Shown here: one piece after another, positions 14,315-20,401 of the stretch
Numbering within the stretch: position 1 is the stretch's first letter
Layout of the letters: every line of letters begins with the position of its first letter
Assembly: GCA_018899995.1 (NCBI GenBank)
Contig: JAHIHE010000073.1
Location: 1-22,574 of the forward strand
Origin: Patescibacteria group bacterium
GTDB lineage: Bacteria; Patescibacteriota; Minisyncoccia; JAHIHE01
DNA: 22,574 nt
Direction of reading: 5' to 3'
Notes under the pieces: model-generated
The model's input: only the letters and a program-made list of their open reading frames with translations
What the model was told of the DNA's origin: nothing
The model's database searches: none
Translations under genes and position numbers: made by a program

Positions 14315-15913
14315 TTATTTTAAAAGCGGCAATAAGCTTTGTCCGGTCATTTCTTCCGGCTTTTTCAAGCCCATCAGCTCAATTATGGTCGGGGCCACAT
14401 CGGCCAAAAATCCTTTTATTGAATTCTGATCGCTTACGATTTCCACCTGCGTTTTATTTCTTTTATTTTCCGCGGTTACCAGCCAAAGAGGCACCGGATT
14501 CGTGGTATGTTCGGTAAGCGTCTCTCCAGTCATCGGATTGATTTTTTCTTCAGCGTTTCCGTGGTCAGCGGTTATCAAGAGCGCCCCCTTGTAAGTAGTT
14601 ACCGCTTTCACGATTTCTCCTACGCACCCATCAACAATCTCAACCGCTTTAATGGTTGCGGACAGATCTCCTGTGTGGCCGACCATATCGGGATTGGCGA
14701 AATTCGCCACAATAAAATCACAAACGCCTTTTTCTATCTCTTTTATAATCCGTTCGCATATTTCCGAAGCCGACATTTCCGGGCGTTTGGCGAAATTCGC
14801 CACGGAAAGCGATGGAATTAAAATTCTGTCTTCGCCGGGAAAAACAACCTCTTCGCCGCCGTTAAAAAAGTATGTGACATGCGCGTATTTTTCTGTTTCC
14901 GCGATGTGCGTCTGGCGCAAGCCGCCTTCGCTTATCACGCGGGCAAGCGGATAGTTGACTTTTTCCGGCGGAAAAGCCACTTCGCACGGCAACTCCTTTT
15001 CATACTCGGTTATTGTTACAAAACAAAGATTTTTTATAATCCGGCTGCGGCTGAAACCGTCAAATTCCGGCAGTATAAACGCTTTTACCAGTTGCCGGCC
15101 GCGCTCTCCCCTGAAATTGAAAAAAATTACCGCGTCATTGTCTTTTATCGCTCCCCGCGCGCCGAGATTGTTTCTGGACCTGTTATTCGCGCCGTTTTTG
15201 CCGATAAAAGTCGCCGGGATGAATTCATCGGTTATTTTTTGCTGATAGTAATTTTTAATCGCGGCAATGGCGCTTGGCGCGGAATTGTCGTAATTGCCGA
15301 TCATGCATTCGTAAGCCCTCTGCGTTCTGTCCCAGTTTAAATTTCTGTCCATGGCAAAATAGCGGCCGCAGACGCTCGCGATTCCGCCGATATTAAAATC
15401 CAGCATCGCTTGTTCAATCGCGCCGATAAAATTTACGGCCGAATTCGGCAAAGTATCTCTGCCGTCGGTGAAAAGATGCAAATACACCTCTTTCGCTTTT
15501 TCGTTTTTGGCGAACTCCAGGAGCGCGGTTAAATGTTCAATATGGCTGTGCACGCCGCCGTTGCTTATCAGTCCCGCCAAATGAAGAGCCGACTGATAAT
15601 TGCGGGTATGGTTTATTGCCTTAAAAAAAGCCGGATTGGAAAAAAAGGTTCCGTTCTGAATAGATAAAGTGATCCTAGGCAAACTTTGGTAGATGATTTT
15701 TCCCGCGCCCAAAACCATATGACCAACTTCGGAATTTCCCATTTCGCCCCAGGGAAGCCCGACCGAAAGTCCGGCGGCTTGGAGCGCCAAAGCCGGATAA
15801 TTGCGCCACAGCATATTAATGTTGGGAGTATTCGCCTGGGCAATGGCATTTCCCTGCGGATTAGCGCTTATTCCCCAGCCGTCCAGAATCAGCAAAACAA
15901 TTGGTTTGTACAT
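14315..15913 (-). CDS. gpmI: 2,3-bisphosphoglycerate-independent phosphoglycerate mutase
   Basis: This 532-residue Mn-dependent enzyme of lower glycolysis interconverts 3- and 2-phosphoglycerate. The alkaline-phosphatase-type metal site is visible at both ends: LILDGWG (8-14), the phospho-serine in MGNSEVGH (Ser61), TADHGNAEE and TEHTTNPVPL near the C-terminus, and ANPDMVGHTGD. Substrate-binding segments VHSHIEHL, DGRDTLP and GRYFAMDRNLNWDR mark the inserted transferase domain. Length is normal (about 510-530). Transcription starts from a promoter whose -35 overlaps that of rny. There is no Shine-Dalgarno site. No clear terminator follows apart from repeat copy 3. Confidence 0.96.
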   Translation of the reverse strand: MYKPIVLLILDGWGISANPQGNAIAQANTPNINMLWRNYPALALQAAGLSVGLPWGEMGNSEVGHMVLGAGKIIYQSLPRITLSIQNGTFFSNPAFFKAINHTRNYQSALHLAGLISNGGVHSHIEHLTALLEFAKNEKAKEVYLHLFTDGRDTLPNSAVNFIGAIEQAMLDFNIGGIASVCGRYFAMDRNLNWDRTQRAYECMIGNYDNSAPSAIAAIKNYYQQKITDEFIPATFIGKNGANNRSRNNLGARGAIKDNDAVIFFNFRGERGRQLVKAFILPEFDGFSRSRIIKNLCFVTITEYEKELPCEVAFPPEKVNYPLARVISEGGLRQTHIAETEKYAHVTYFFNGGEEVVFPGEDRILIPSLSVANFAKRPEMSASEICERIIKEIEKGVCDFIVANFANPDMVGHTGDLSATIKAVEIVDGCVGEIVKAVTTYKGALLITADHGNAEEKINPMTGETLTEHTTNPVPLWLVTAENKRNKTQVEIVSDQNSIKGFLADVAPTIIELMGLKKPEEMTGQSLLPLLK

Positions 15914-15958
15914 AATAATGAGTTAAAGGTTTATAAACTTTATGAGCTTAATAGCTCT

Positions 15959-15987
15959 ATAATAGCATTTTGTGGAGACTTTGACAA
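15959..15987 (-). promoter_or_regulatory. gpmI promoter, overlapping the rny promoter
   Basis: Reading the minus strand, TTGTCA (15987-15982) and TATTAT (15964-15959) are 17 bases apart. Just downstream, GAGCT-TAAT-AGCTC (15945-15958) can fold at the start of the transcript. Confidence 0.65.
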
Positions 15988-16009
15988 TTTCCGCGTTAAT
16001 TGCTATACT
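15981..16009 (+). promoter_or_regulatory. rny promoter, overlapping the gpmI promoter
   Basis: TTGACA (15981-15986) and TATACT (16004-16009) are 17 bases apart. The -35 shares five bases with the opposing gpmI -35, so the two polymerases should exclude each other. Confidence 0.75.
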
Positions 16010-16105
16010 GATTTCATCGCGAATAATACACAATGCGAACAACGCGAGCAATACAAATATTATCATTTATGATTAATCACTTAGGAAAAATAGGAAAAAT
16101 AAAAT

Positions 16106-17632
16106 ATGGAAACAATTATTTGGTTCTTGTTTTTAATTTTGCCGATTTTAGGCATTGGAGCCGGTTATTTACTGCGCCATCTAATAGCTAAAAAGCAGGT
16201 AGAGGGCGCGGAAAGCCGCGCGCTGAAAATTCTTGACAGCGCCCAAAGCCGGGCGAAAGAAATCCTTCTTGAAGCAAAAGGCAAGGCGGTAAAAATATTT
16301 GAAGACGCGAAAAAAGAGGAGCAGCAGTTAAGAACGCACTTGCTCAATCAGATCGGGCGGCTGGAGAAAAAAGAAAATCTGCTTGAAGCGAAAATCAGGG
16401 AAGTGGAGCAGGATAAAAATATACTGCTGGAAAAGGCGCAGGAAGTAAGAAACATCAAAGTGGATGTTGAACAAATTAAAACAGAGCAAACCAAGGCGCT
16501 GGAGCATGCGGCAAGCTTGTCGCGGGAAGAAGCAAAGGATTTGCTGCTGAAAAAAGTTGAGGCCGAAGAAGCAGAATCGCTCGCCAAGCAAATTAAAAAA
16601 TTAGAAGAGTGCAATCAGGAAGAATTGGCAAAAAAAGCGACAAATATAATTGTCGGCGGTATGCAGCGGCTTTCACTGTCGCAGGTTGCCGAAACCACGG
16701 TTTCAAGCGTCGCGATTCCGGACGATGAATTAAAAGGCAGGATTATCGGGCGCGAGGGCAGAAACATAAAATCAATAGAGCGGCTGACCGGCGCGGAAAT
16801 TATCATTGACGATACGCCGGGAGTGATTACCATTTCTTCTTTCAGCCCGCTTCGCAGACAAATCGCGAGAATGGCGATAGAAAAACTTTTGATTGACGGC
16901 AGGATTCACCCCGCGAGCATTGAAGACGCGGTAAAAAGCGCCAAAGAAGAAGCAATGTTTAAAATTAAAGAAGCCGGAGAAGCGGCTGTCTACGATACCG
17001 GAGTCGCCGGGCTTGACCCGAAGCTTGTATTGCTGCTTGGACAGCTGAAATTTAGAACCAGCTACGGCCAAAATGTCCTGCTTCACTCAATAGAAGTGGC
17101 GCATCTTTCCGCGGCGATTGCCGGAGAACTGAGACTGGACACCGCGCTGGCGAAAAAAGCCGGATTGCTTCACGACATCGGAAAAGCGATAGACCATGAA
17201 GTTGAGGGCACTCATATTGAAATCGGGAAAGCGATTTTGAAAAAATTCAGGATTTCAGAAGAAGTAATCAGGGTGATGCAGGCGCACCACCAGGATTATC
17301 CTTTTGAGTCGCCGGAAGCGATTATCGTTTATGTCGCCGACGCGATTTCCGCGTCGCGCCCCGGAGCAAGAAAGGACTCTCTTGAAAACTACTTGAAGCG
17401 TCTGGCTGACTTGGAAGCGATTGCCAATGAATTTTCCGAGGTGGAGAAATCATACGCGATTCAGGCCGGCCGCGAAATCAGGGTGCTTGTCAAACCGGAT
17501 AAAATTGACGATTTGGGCGCGATTAAGCTTTCGCGCGACATAGCGGACCGCATTGAAGACCAGCTGGATTATCCGGGCGAGATCAAGGTAAGCGTTATAA
17601 GAGAAACGCGCGCGACCGAATACGCGAGGTAA
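16106..17632 (+). CDS. rny: Ribonuclease Y
   Basis: This 508-residue membrane-anchored endoribonuclease starts bulk mRNA decay in many bacteria lacking RNase E. An N-terminal membrane helix spans about 3-24. A long charged coiled coil runs from about 30 to 180. The KH domain contains GRIIGREGRNIKSIE (211-225). The HD phosphohydrolase domain has the HD pair at residues 356-357 in GLLHDIGKAIDHE, followed by MQAHHQDYPFESPEAIIVYVADAISASRPGAR. Length is normal (about 510-520). The start follows a run of AGGAAAAATA rather than a strong ribosome site. ymdB follows after 58 nt, the same pairing as in Firmicutes. Confidence 0.97.
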   Translation: METIIWFLFLILPILGIGAGYLLRHLIAKKQVEGAESRALKILDSAQSRAKEILLEAKGKAVKIFEDAKKEEQQLRTHLLNQIGRLEKKENLLEAKIREVEQDKNILLEKAQEVRNIKVDVEQIKTEQTKALEHAASLSREEAKDLLLKKVEAEEAESLAKQIKKLEECNQEELAKKATNIIVGGMQRLSLSQVAETTVSSVAIPDDELKGRIIGREGRNIKSIERLTGAEIIIDDTPGVITISSFSPLRRQIARMAIEKLLIDGRIHPASIEDAVKSAKEEAMFKIKEAGEAAVYDTGVAGLDPKLVLLLGQLKFRTSYGQNVLLHSIEVAHLSAAIAGELRLDTALAKKAGLLHDIGKAIDHEVEGTHIEIGKAILKKFRISEEVIRVMQAHHQDYPFESPEAIIVYVADAISASRPGARKDSLENYLKRLADLEAIANEFSEVEKSYAIQAGREIRVLVKPDKIDDLGAIKLSRDIADRIEDQLDYPGEIKVSVIRETRATEYAR

Positions 17633-17690
17633 TAAATTCTCAATTATCAAAGATTTTATTATTTTAAAGGATTTTATCTGTTAGATTAGC

Positions 17691-18515
17691 ATGAACCTAA
17701 TGAACAAAGAAGTTATTAAGATTATCGCTTTTGGAGACATTATCGGCAAGCCCGGCAGGCACGCGCTGAAAAAAATAATTCCGGAACTCAAAAAAGAGTG
17801 CCATCCCGACATTATTATCGTCAATGGAGAAAATCTGGCGCACAACAAGGGCATAACCGAGAAAATCCTGGTTGAAACCATTTCTTATGGAGTTGATTTT
17901 TTCACTCTCGGGGATCACGCGTTTGACCAGGCGAAAGAAATCGCTAAAATTTTCGCTAAAAACAAATATCCGATTATCAGGCCGGCTAATTATCCTCCGG
18001 AGGCAAAAGTGCCCGGAAGCGGCTGGAAAATCATAAAAACAAAAAAAGGCGATGTCGCGGCGCTTAATCTTATGGGACGGGTGTTTTTCCGCGAAATTCT
18101 TGATTGTCCTTTTCGGGCGGCAGACAAGGCGCTTGACGAAATTAAAAAGCGCACAAATATCATCATCTGCGATTTCCACGCCGAAGCGACAAGCGAAAAA
18201 AAGGCGATGGGATATCACTTGGACGCTAAAGTTTCTCTGGCTTATGGCACGCATACGCATATACCAAGCGCGGACGAGCAAATTTTGCCGCAAAAAACCG
18301 CTTATATAAGCGATGTGGGAATGACCGGGCCCATGAAATCGGTTATCGGTTCAAACCCGGAAAATTCCATCAGGCACTTTACCAGCCAATTGCCATTTGA
18401 TTATGAGCTTTCCGAAGATAAAAATATTGAAGTTAACGCGATTTATTCTGAAATTGACTCCCGAAACGGACAAGCAATAAAAATTAAGCGGATACGAAGG
18501 TTTGTTTCGGTATAA
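17691..18515 (+). CDS. ymdB: YmdB-family metallophosphoesterase
   Basis: This 274-residue protein of the TIGR00282 family is a di-metal phosphoesterase; the B. subtilis member hydrolyses cyclic nucleotides and affects biofilm and motility choice. Motifs: AFGDIIGKPGRHAL (metal Asp16), VNGENLAHNKGI (about 44-55), TLGDHAFD (72-79), DFHAEATSEKKAMGYHLDAKVS and GTHTHIPSADEQILPQKTAYISDVGMTG. The usual Asn of the GNH metal motif is Asp here (GDH). A second in-frame ATG at 17700 gives MNKEV, an equally plausible start. It follows rny closely, consistent with an RNA-turnover/signalling operon. Confidence 0.94.
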   Translation: MNLMNKEVIKIIAFGDIIGKPGRHALKKIIPELKKECHPDIIIVNGENLAHNKGITEKILVETISYGVDFFTLGDHAFDQAKEIAKIFAKNKYPIIRPANYPPEAKVPGSGWKIIKTKKGDVAALNLMGRVFFREILDCPFRAADKALDEIKKRTNIIICDFHAEATSEKKAMGYHLDAKVSLAYGTHTHIPSADEQILPQKTAYISDVGMTGPMKSVIGSNPENSIRHFTSQLPFDYELSEDKNIEVNAIYSEIDSRNGQAIKIKRIRRFVSV

Positions 18516-18538
18516 ATAAGCTTATTTTCAACAGGTGC

Positions 18539-18567
18539 TTGCGTTATTTTAGCCGTTGAATTATAAT
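18539..18567 (+). promoter_or_regulatory. Promoter of the HU gene
   Basis: TTGCGT (18539-18544) and TATAAT (18562-18567) are separated by 17 bases. With the strong GGGGGTGA ribosome site before the ATG, this indicates a highly expressed gene. Confidence 0.75.
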
Positions 18568-18634
18568 ATAGTGAAGTTGTGGATAACTAATCCATAAGAA
18601 TATAACTATTTTAAATCAAGAAAGGGGGTGAAGT

Positions 18635-18910
18635 ATGACCAAAGAAGAATTAATTGAGCAGGTTGCCGCGAAAACCAATCTCGCGAAAAAAGACGCGGAT
18701 GCCGCTATAAACACCGCGATTGACACCATTACTAAAACACTGCAGGAAGGCGGCAAAGTGGTTTTGACCGGTTTCGGCATTTTCAGCGTAAACCAAAGAG
18801 CCGCGAGAGTCGGCGTTAATCCCCAGAAGCCGGGCGTTAAAATTCAGATTCCGGCGATGAAAGTTCCGAAATTCAAAGCGGGCAAAACGCTGAAAGAAGC
18901 AGTCAGATAA
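18635..18910 (+). CDS. hup: HU-family nucleoid DNA-binding protein
   Basis: The 91-residue product is the size of one HU subunit, which dimerises and bends DNA. The helical N-terminus MTKEELIEQVAAKTNLAKKD dimerises. The strand GKVVLTGFGIFSV leads into the DNA-binding arm, RAARVGVNPQKPGVKIQIPA (normally RxGRNPxTGExIxI), and the protein ends VPKFKAGKTLKEAV. The arm has PGV where most HU proteins have TGE. The gene has its own promoter, the best Shine-Dalgarno of the core genes here (AAAGGGGGTGA), and a terminator. HU versus IHF-like specificity cannot be told from sequence. Confidence 0.95.
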   Translation: MTKEELIEQVAAKTNLAKKDADAAINTAIDTITKTLQEGGKVVLTGFGIFSVNQRAARVGVNPQKPGVKIQIPAMKVPKFKAGKTLKEAVR

Positions 18911-18930
18911 TTTGCAAAAATATTTTTGTA

Positions 18931-18967
18931 AAAAACAAAATCCCGTTTTTTAGACGGGGTTTTTGTT
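18931..18967 (+). terminator. Terminator after hup
   Basis: AAAACAAAATCCCGT and ACGGGGTTTTTGTTT pair around TTTTTAG, with flanking A and T tracts that could work on either strand. Its right end abuts the next promoter. Confidence 0.85.
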
Positions 18968-18995
18968 TGACTTTAACAGGTATTTTCAATATAAT
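18967..18995 (+). promoter_or_regulatory. Consensus promoter of the tRNA locus
   Basis: TTGACT (18967-18972) and TATAAT (18990-18995) are separated by 17 bases, the best promoter in the window. Transcription from about 19002 gives a leader of about 47 nt before the first tRNA-like sequence. The leader holds TGCCCGCCAA (19029-19038), repeated exactly at 19083-19092. Confidence 0.85.
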
Positions 18996-19048
18996 TTAAA
19001 GAGTATCGCTTGCGGCACCTGCTTTGTCTGCCCGCCAATCGCCTATGC

Positions 19049-19231
19049 CGGGGCGTAGTGTAATAGTAGCACGAGTGCTTCTTGCCCGCCAAAATTTTCT
19101 CGGGGTGTAGTATACCGGTAGTACGTGTCCTTTGGGAGGATAAAGACTGGGTTCAATTCCCAGCACCCCGAAAGTAACAATTTAGGCGGGTGAAGGAGCA
19201 TTTAGCCCGAGTTCGAATCTCGGCGCCCCGA
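19049..19231 (+). ncRNA. Interrupted Pro-type tRNA enclosing another tRNA
   Basis: The 5' part (19049-19081) has acceptor CGGGGCG, TA, D-arm GTGT-AATAGTA-GCAC and anticodon-stem strand AGTGC, then TTC. The 3' part (19195-19231) has GGA, stem strand GCATT, TAGC, T-arm CCGAG-TTCGAAT-CTCGG, acceptor CGCCCCG and A73. The acceptor stem pairs 7/7. Between them lie 113 nt, in which TTG-CCCGCC-A-AAATT and AATTT-A-GGCGGG-TGAA extend the anticodon stem to about 22 bp around a complete tRNA-Pro. Joining TTC to GGA would give a six-base loop reading CGG, one base short of a normal Pro(CGG) loop. C1-G72 and A73 also suit Pro. The D-loop has AG instead of GG. It could be a tRNA needing intron removal, a two-piece tRNA, a tRNA-like scaffold or a decayed gene. 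Confidence 0.6.
19101..19171 (+). tRNA. tRNA-Pro(TGG)
   Basis: A complete cloverleaf: acceptor CGGGGTG/CACCCCG with A73, TA, D-arm GTAT-ACCGGTA-GTAC, anticodon stem TGTCC/GGATA, loop TTTGGGA with anticodon TGG at 19133-19135, four-base variable region AAGA, T-arm CTGGG-TTCAATT-CCCAG. C1-G72 and A73 match bacterial tRNA-Pro. CCA is not encoded. It sits exactly in the tip of the extended arm of the interrupted tRNA, so its release by RNase P and a 3' nuclease would cut the outer RNA in two. Confidence 0.93.
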
Positions 19232-19247
19232 CGGTAAATTTAGAAAT

Positions 19248-19312
19248 TTGGGTTCATCCGGTCATTCGACCGGATGGGGAGTCGGATGACTCCCCAAATC
19301 CCGGCACTCCGA
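19248..19312 (+). other. tRNA 3'-end fragment with twin hairpins inserted in the T-loop
   Basis: TTGGG (19248-19252), TTC, AAAT (19296-19299), CCCGG, CACTCCG and A form a T-arm and acceptor 3' strand like that of the upstream tRNA-Pro. The T-loop TTC-AAAT is split by 40 nt made of two abutting perfect hairpins: ATCCGGTC-ATTC-GACCGGAT (19256-19275) and GGGGAGTC-GGAT-GACTCCCC (19276-19295). No matching 5' half lies in the 16 nt before it, so this is a fragment. A duplicated tRNA 3' end, as left by an integrating element, is one explanation. Confidence 0.55.
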
Positions 19313-19331
19313 CAGATGGATAAAACTATGA

Positions 19332-19409
19332 GCCCCGTTAGAAATTCACGAATCAACCAGCGGGGCATAAAATGGAGATTTACTATGAAAACAAAAATTT
19401 CTAACGGGG
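19332..19409. repeat. 14-bp inverted repeat around the radC start, with a competing hairpin
   Basis: CCCCGTTAGAAATT (19333-19346) is exactly complementary to AATTTCTAACGGGG (19396-19409). The loop contains GGAG (19374-19377) and the radC ATG (19385). A competing hairpin pairs GCCCCG (19332-19337) with CGGGGC (19361-19366). The right arm is coding (KISNGV). The motif is shared with tig. Confidence 0.9.
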
Positions 19410-20092
19410 TGAACAAATCATTTACTATTCACGATCTGCCAAAAGAGGAGCGGCCGCGCGAGCGGCTGGTTAAGCTTGGCGAACAGGCGCTCTCGGCTCA
19501 AGAATTATTACAGGTTATTTTGGGGCGCGGCATTGCCGGAGAATCGGTCGCGGTCACGGCGCAAAAACTGCTATCGCAATTTGGCAGTTTGCAGAAATTA
19601 GCCGAAGCGAGTATTGAGGAGTTGTCTTCAGTCAAAGGAATCGGATTGGCAAAAGCGACACAAATAAAAGCCGTTTTTGAAATTGGCCGCCGGCTTTCCA
19701 CCCAAGCCCCGCCTTACAAAAGCAAAGAACTTACCGATCCAAAAAAAGTATATCAGTTGATAAAAAGCAAACTTAAAGATTACACGCGGGAACATTTTTA
19801 CATTATAGCTCTTGATAGCAGAAATCACTCAATCGCGGAAGTTTCAGTCGGCTCCCTTAATGCCAGCATTGTTCATCCGCGCGAAGTATTTTCAGAAGCT
19901 ATTAAAAACAAAGCCGCGTCAGTTATATTTGCCCACAACCACCCTTCGGGCGACACCGAACCGTCAGAAGATGATTTAATAATTACCAAACGTCTTGTTG
20001 AGGCCGGAAAAATTTTAGGGATAGAAGTGGCCGACCATATTATTGTCGTTAAAAATGGATTTTTGAGCTTTAAGGAGAAGGGGTTATTATAA
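19385..20092 (+). CDS. radC: RadC-family JAB/MPN-domain protein
   Basis: The 235-residue RadC has a helix-hairpin-helix region near 75-95 (ASIEELSSVKGIGLAKATQIKAVFEIGRR) and a C-terminal JAB/MPN metal site, HNHPSGD at 184-190 followed by EPSEDD. Its biochemical role is unsettled; members are common near mobile elements and defence genes. An upstream in-frame ATG at 19274 would run through the tRNA-like DNA and is rejected. ATG 19385 has GGAG 7 nt upstream and gives a normal N-terminus (SFTIHDLPKEERPRERL). The first residues MKTKISNGVN come partly from the dispersed inverted-repeat motif, as in trigger factor. A small ORF follows after 4 nt. Confidence 0.93.
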   Translation: MKTKISNGVNKSFTIHDLPKEERPRERLVKLGEQALSAQELLQVILGRGIAGESVAVTAQKLLSQFGSLQKLAEASIEELSSVKGIGLAKATQIKAVFEIGRRLSTQAPPYKSKELTDPKKVYQLIKSKLKDYTREHFYIIALDSRNHSIAEVSVGSLNASIVHPREVFSEAIKNKAASVIFAHNHPSGDTEPSEDDLIITKRLVEAGKILGIEVADHIIVVKNGFLSFKEKGLL

Positions 20093-20096
20093 ATTT

Positions 20097-20318
20097 ATGA
20101 ATTGGTGTTTCGCAGTCATTAACGGAAAATTAGGCGAAATTTATTTCGAGAAAAATAAAAATGGCCAAATTAATTTTTTAGGTCATTGTTATGTCAAAAG
20201 AGAATGGTTCAAAACCAAACAAGAGCAAAAATGCATTGGCGCTGATGTCAAAAAAGTAAAAATTATTTATAGGAACAAAAAATATAGAATAGATTATGTT
20301 AAAAAGGTAAAGAAATAA
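20097..20318 (+). CDS. Small Lys-rich hypothetical protein (73 aa)
   Basis: I do not recognise a named family. The product starts MNWCFAVINGKLGEIYFEK, has a likely beta-rich core (INFLGHCYVKREWF) and a basic second half (KIIYRNKKYRIDYVKKVKK), with 19 lysines by eye and a strongly positive charge. No signal peptide or membrane segment is present. The pattern of alternating hydrophobic and basic residues would suit nucleic-acid binding, but that is inference. It begins 4 nt after the radC stop and is probably co-transcribed with it. Confidence 0.65.
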   Translation: MNWCFAVINGKLGEIYFEKNKNGQINFLGHCYVKREWFKTKQEQKCIGADVKKVKIIYRNKKYRIDYVKKVKK

Positions 20319-20320
20319 TA

Positions 20321-20357
20321 TAAATTTCCCCGCATCGGCCATCGGCAGGGGATTTAT
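20321..20357 (+). terminator. Terminator-like hairpin after the small ORF
   Basis: AAATTTCCCC and GGGGATTTA pair with a small bulge around GCATCGGCCATCGGCA. There is no T-run on the plus strand (A-run follows), so termination strength is doubtful. Confidence 0.35.
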
Positions 20358-20401
20358 AAAAAAAGTATTTAGTTTTAAGAATAAGGAATTAATTTAGAAC
20401 T

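Noticed and set aside
19082..19194. Group I intron or archaeal bulge-helix-bulge intron in the outer tRNA
   Set aside because: The insert is too short and lacks group I core segments, and the junction is a nearly continuous helix without the paired three-base bulges that archaeal splicing needs.
19274..19384. N-terminal extension of radC from ATG 19274
   Set aside because: The extra 37 codons run through the tRNA-like hairpins; ATG 19385 has a ribosome site at proper distance and a normal family N-terminus.
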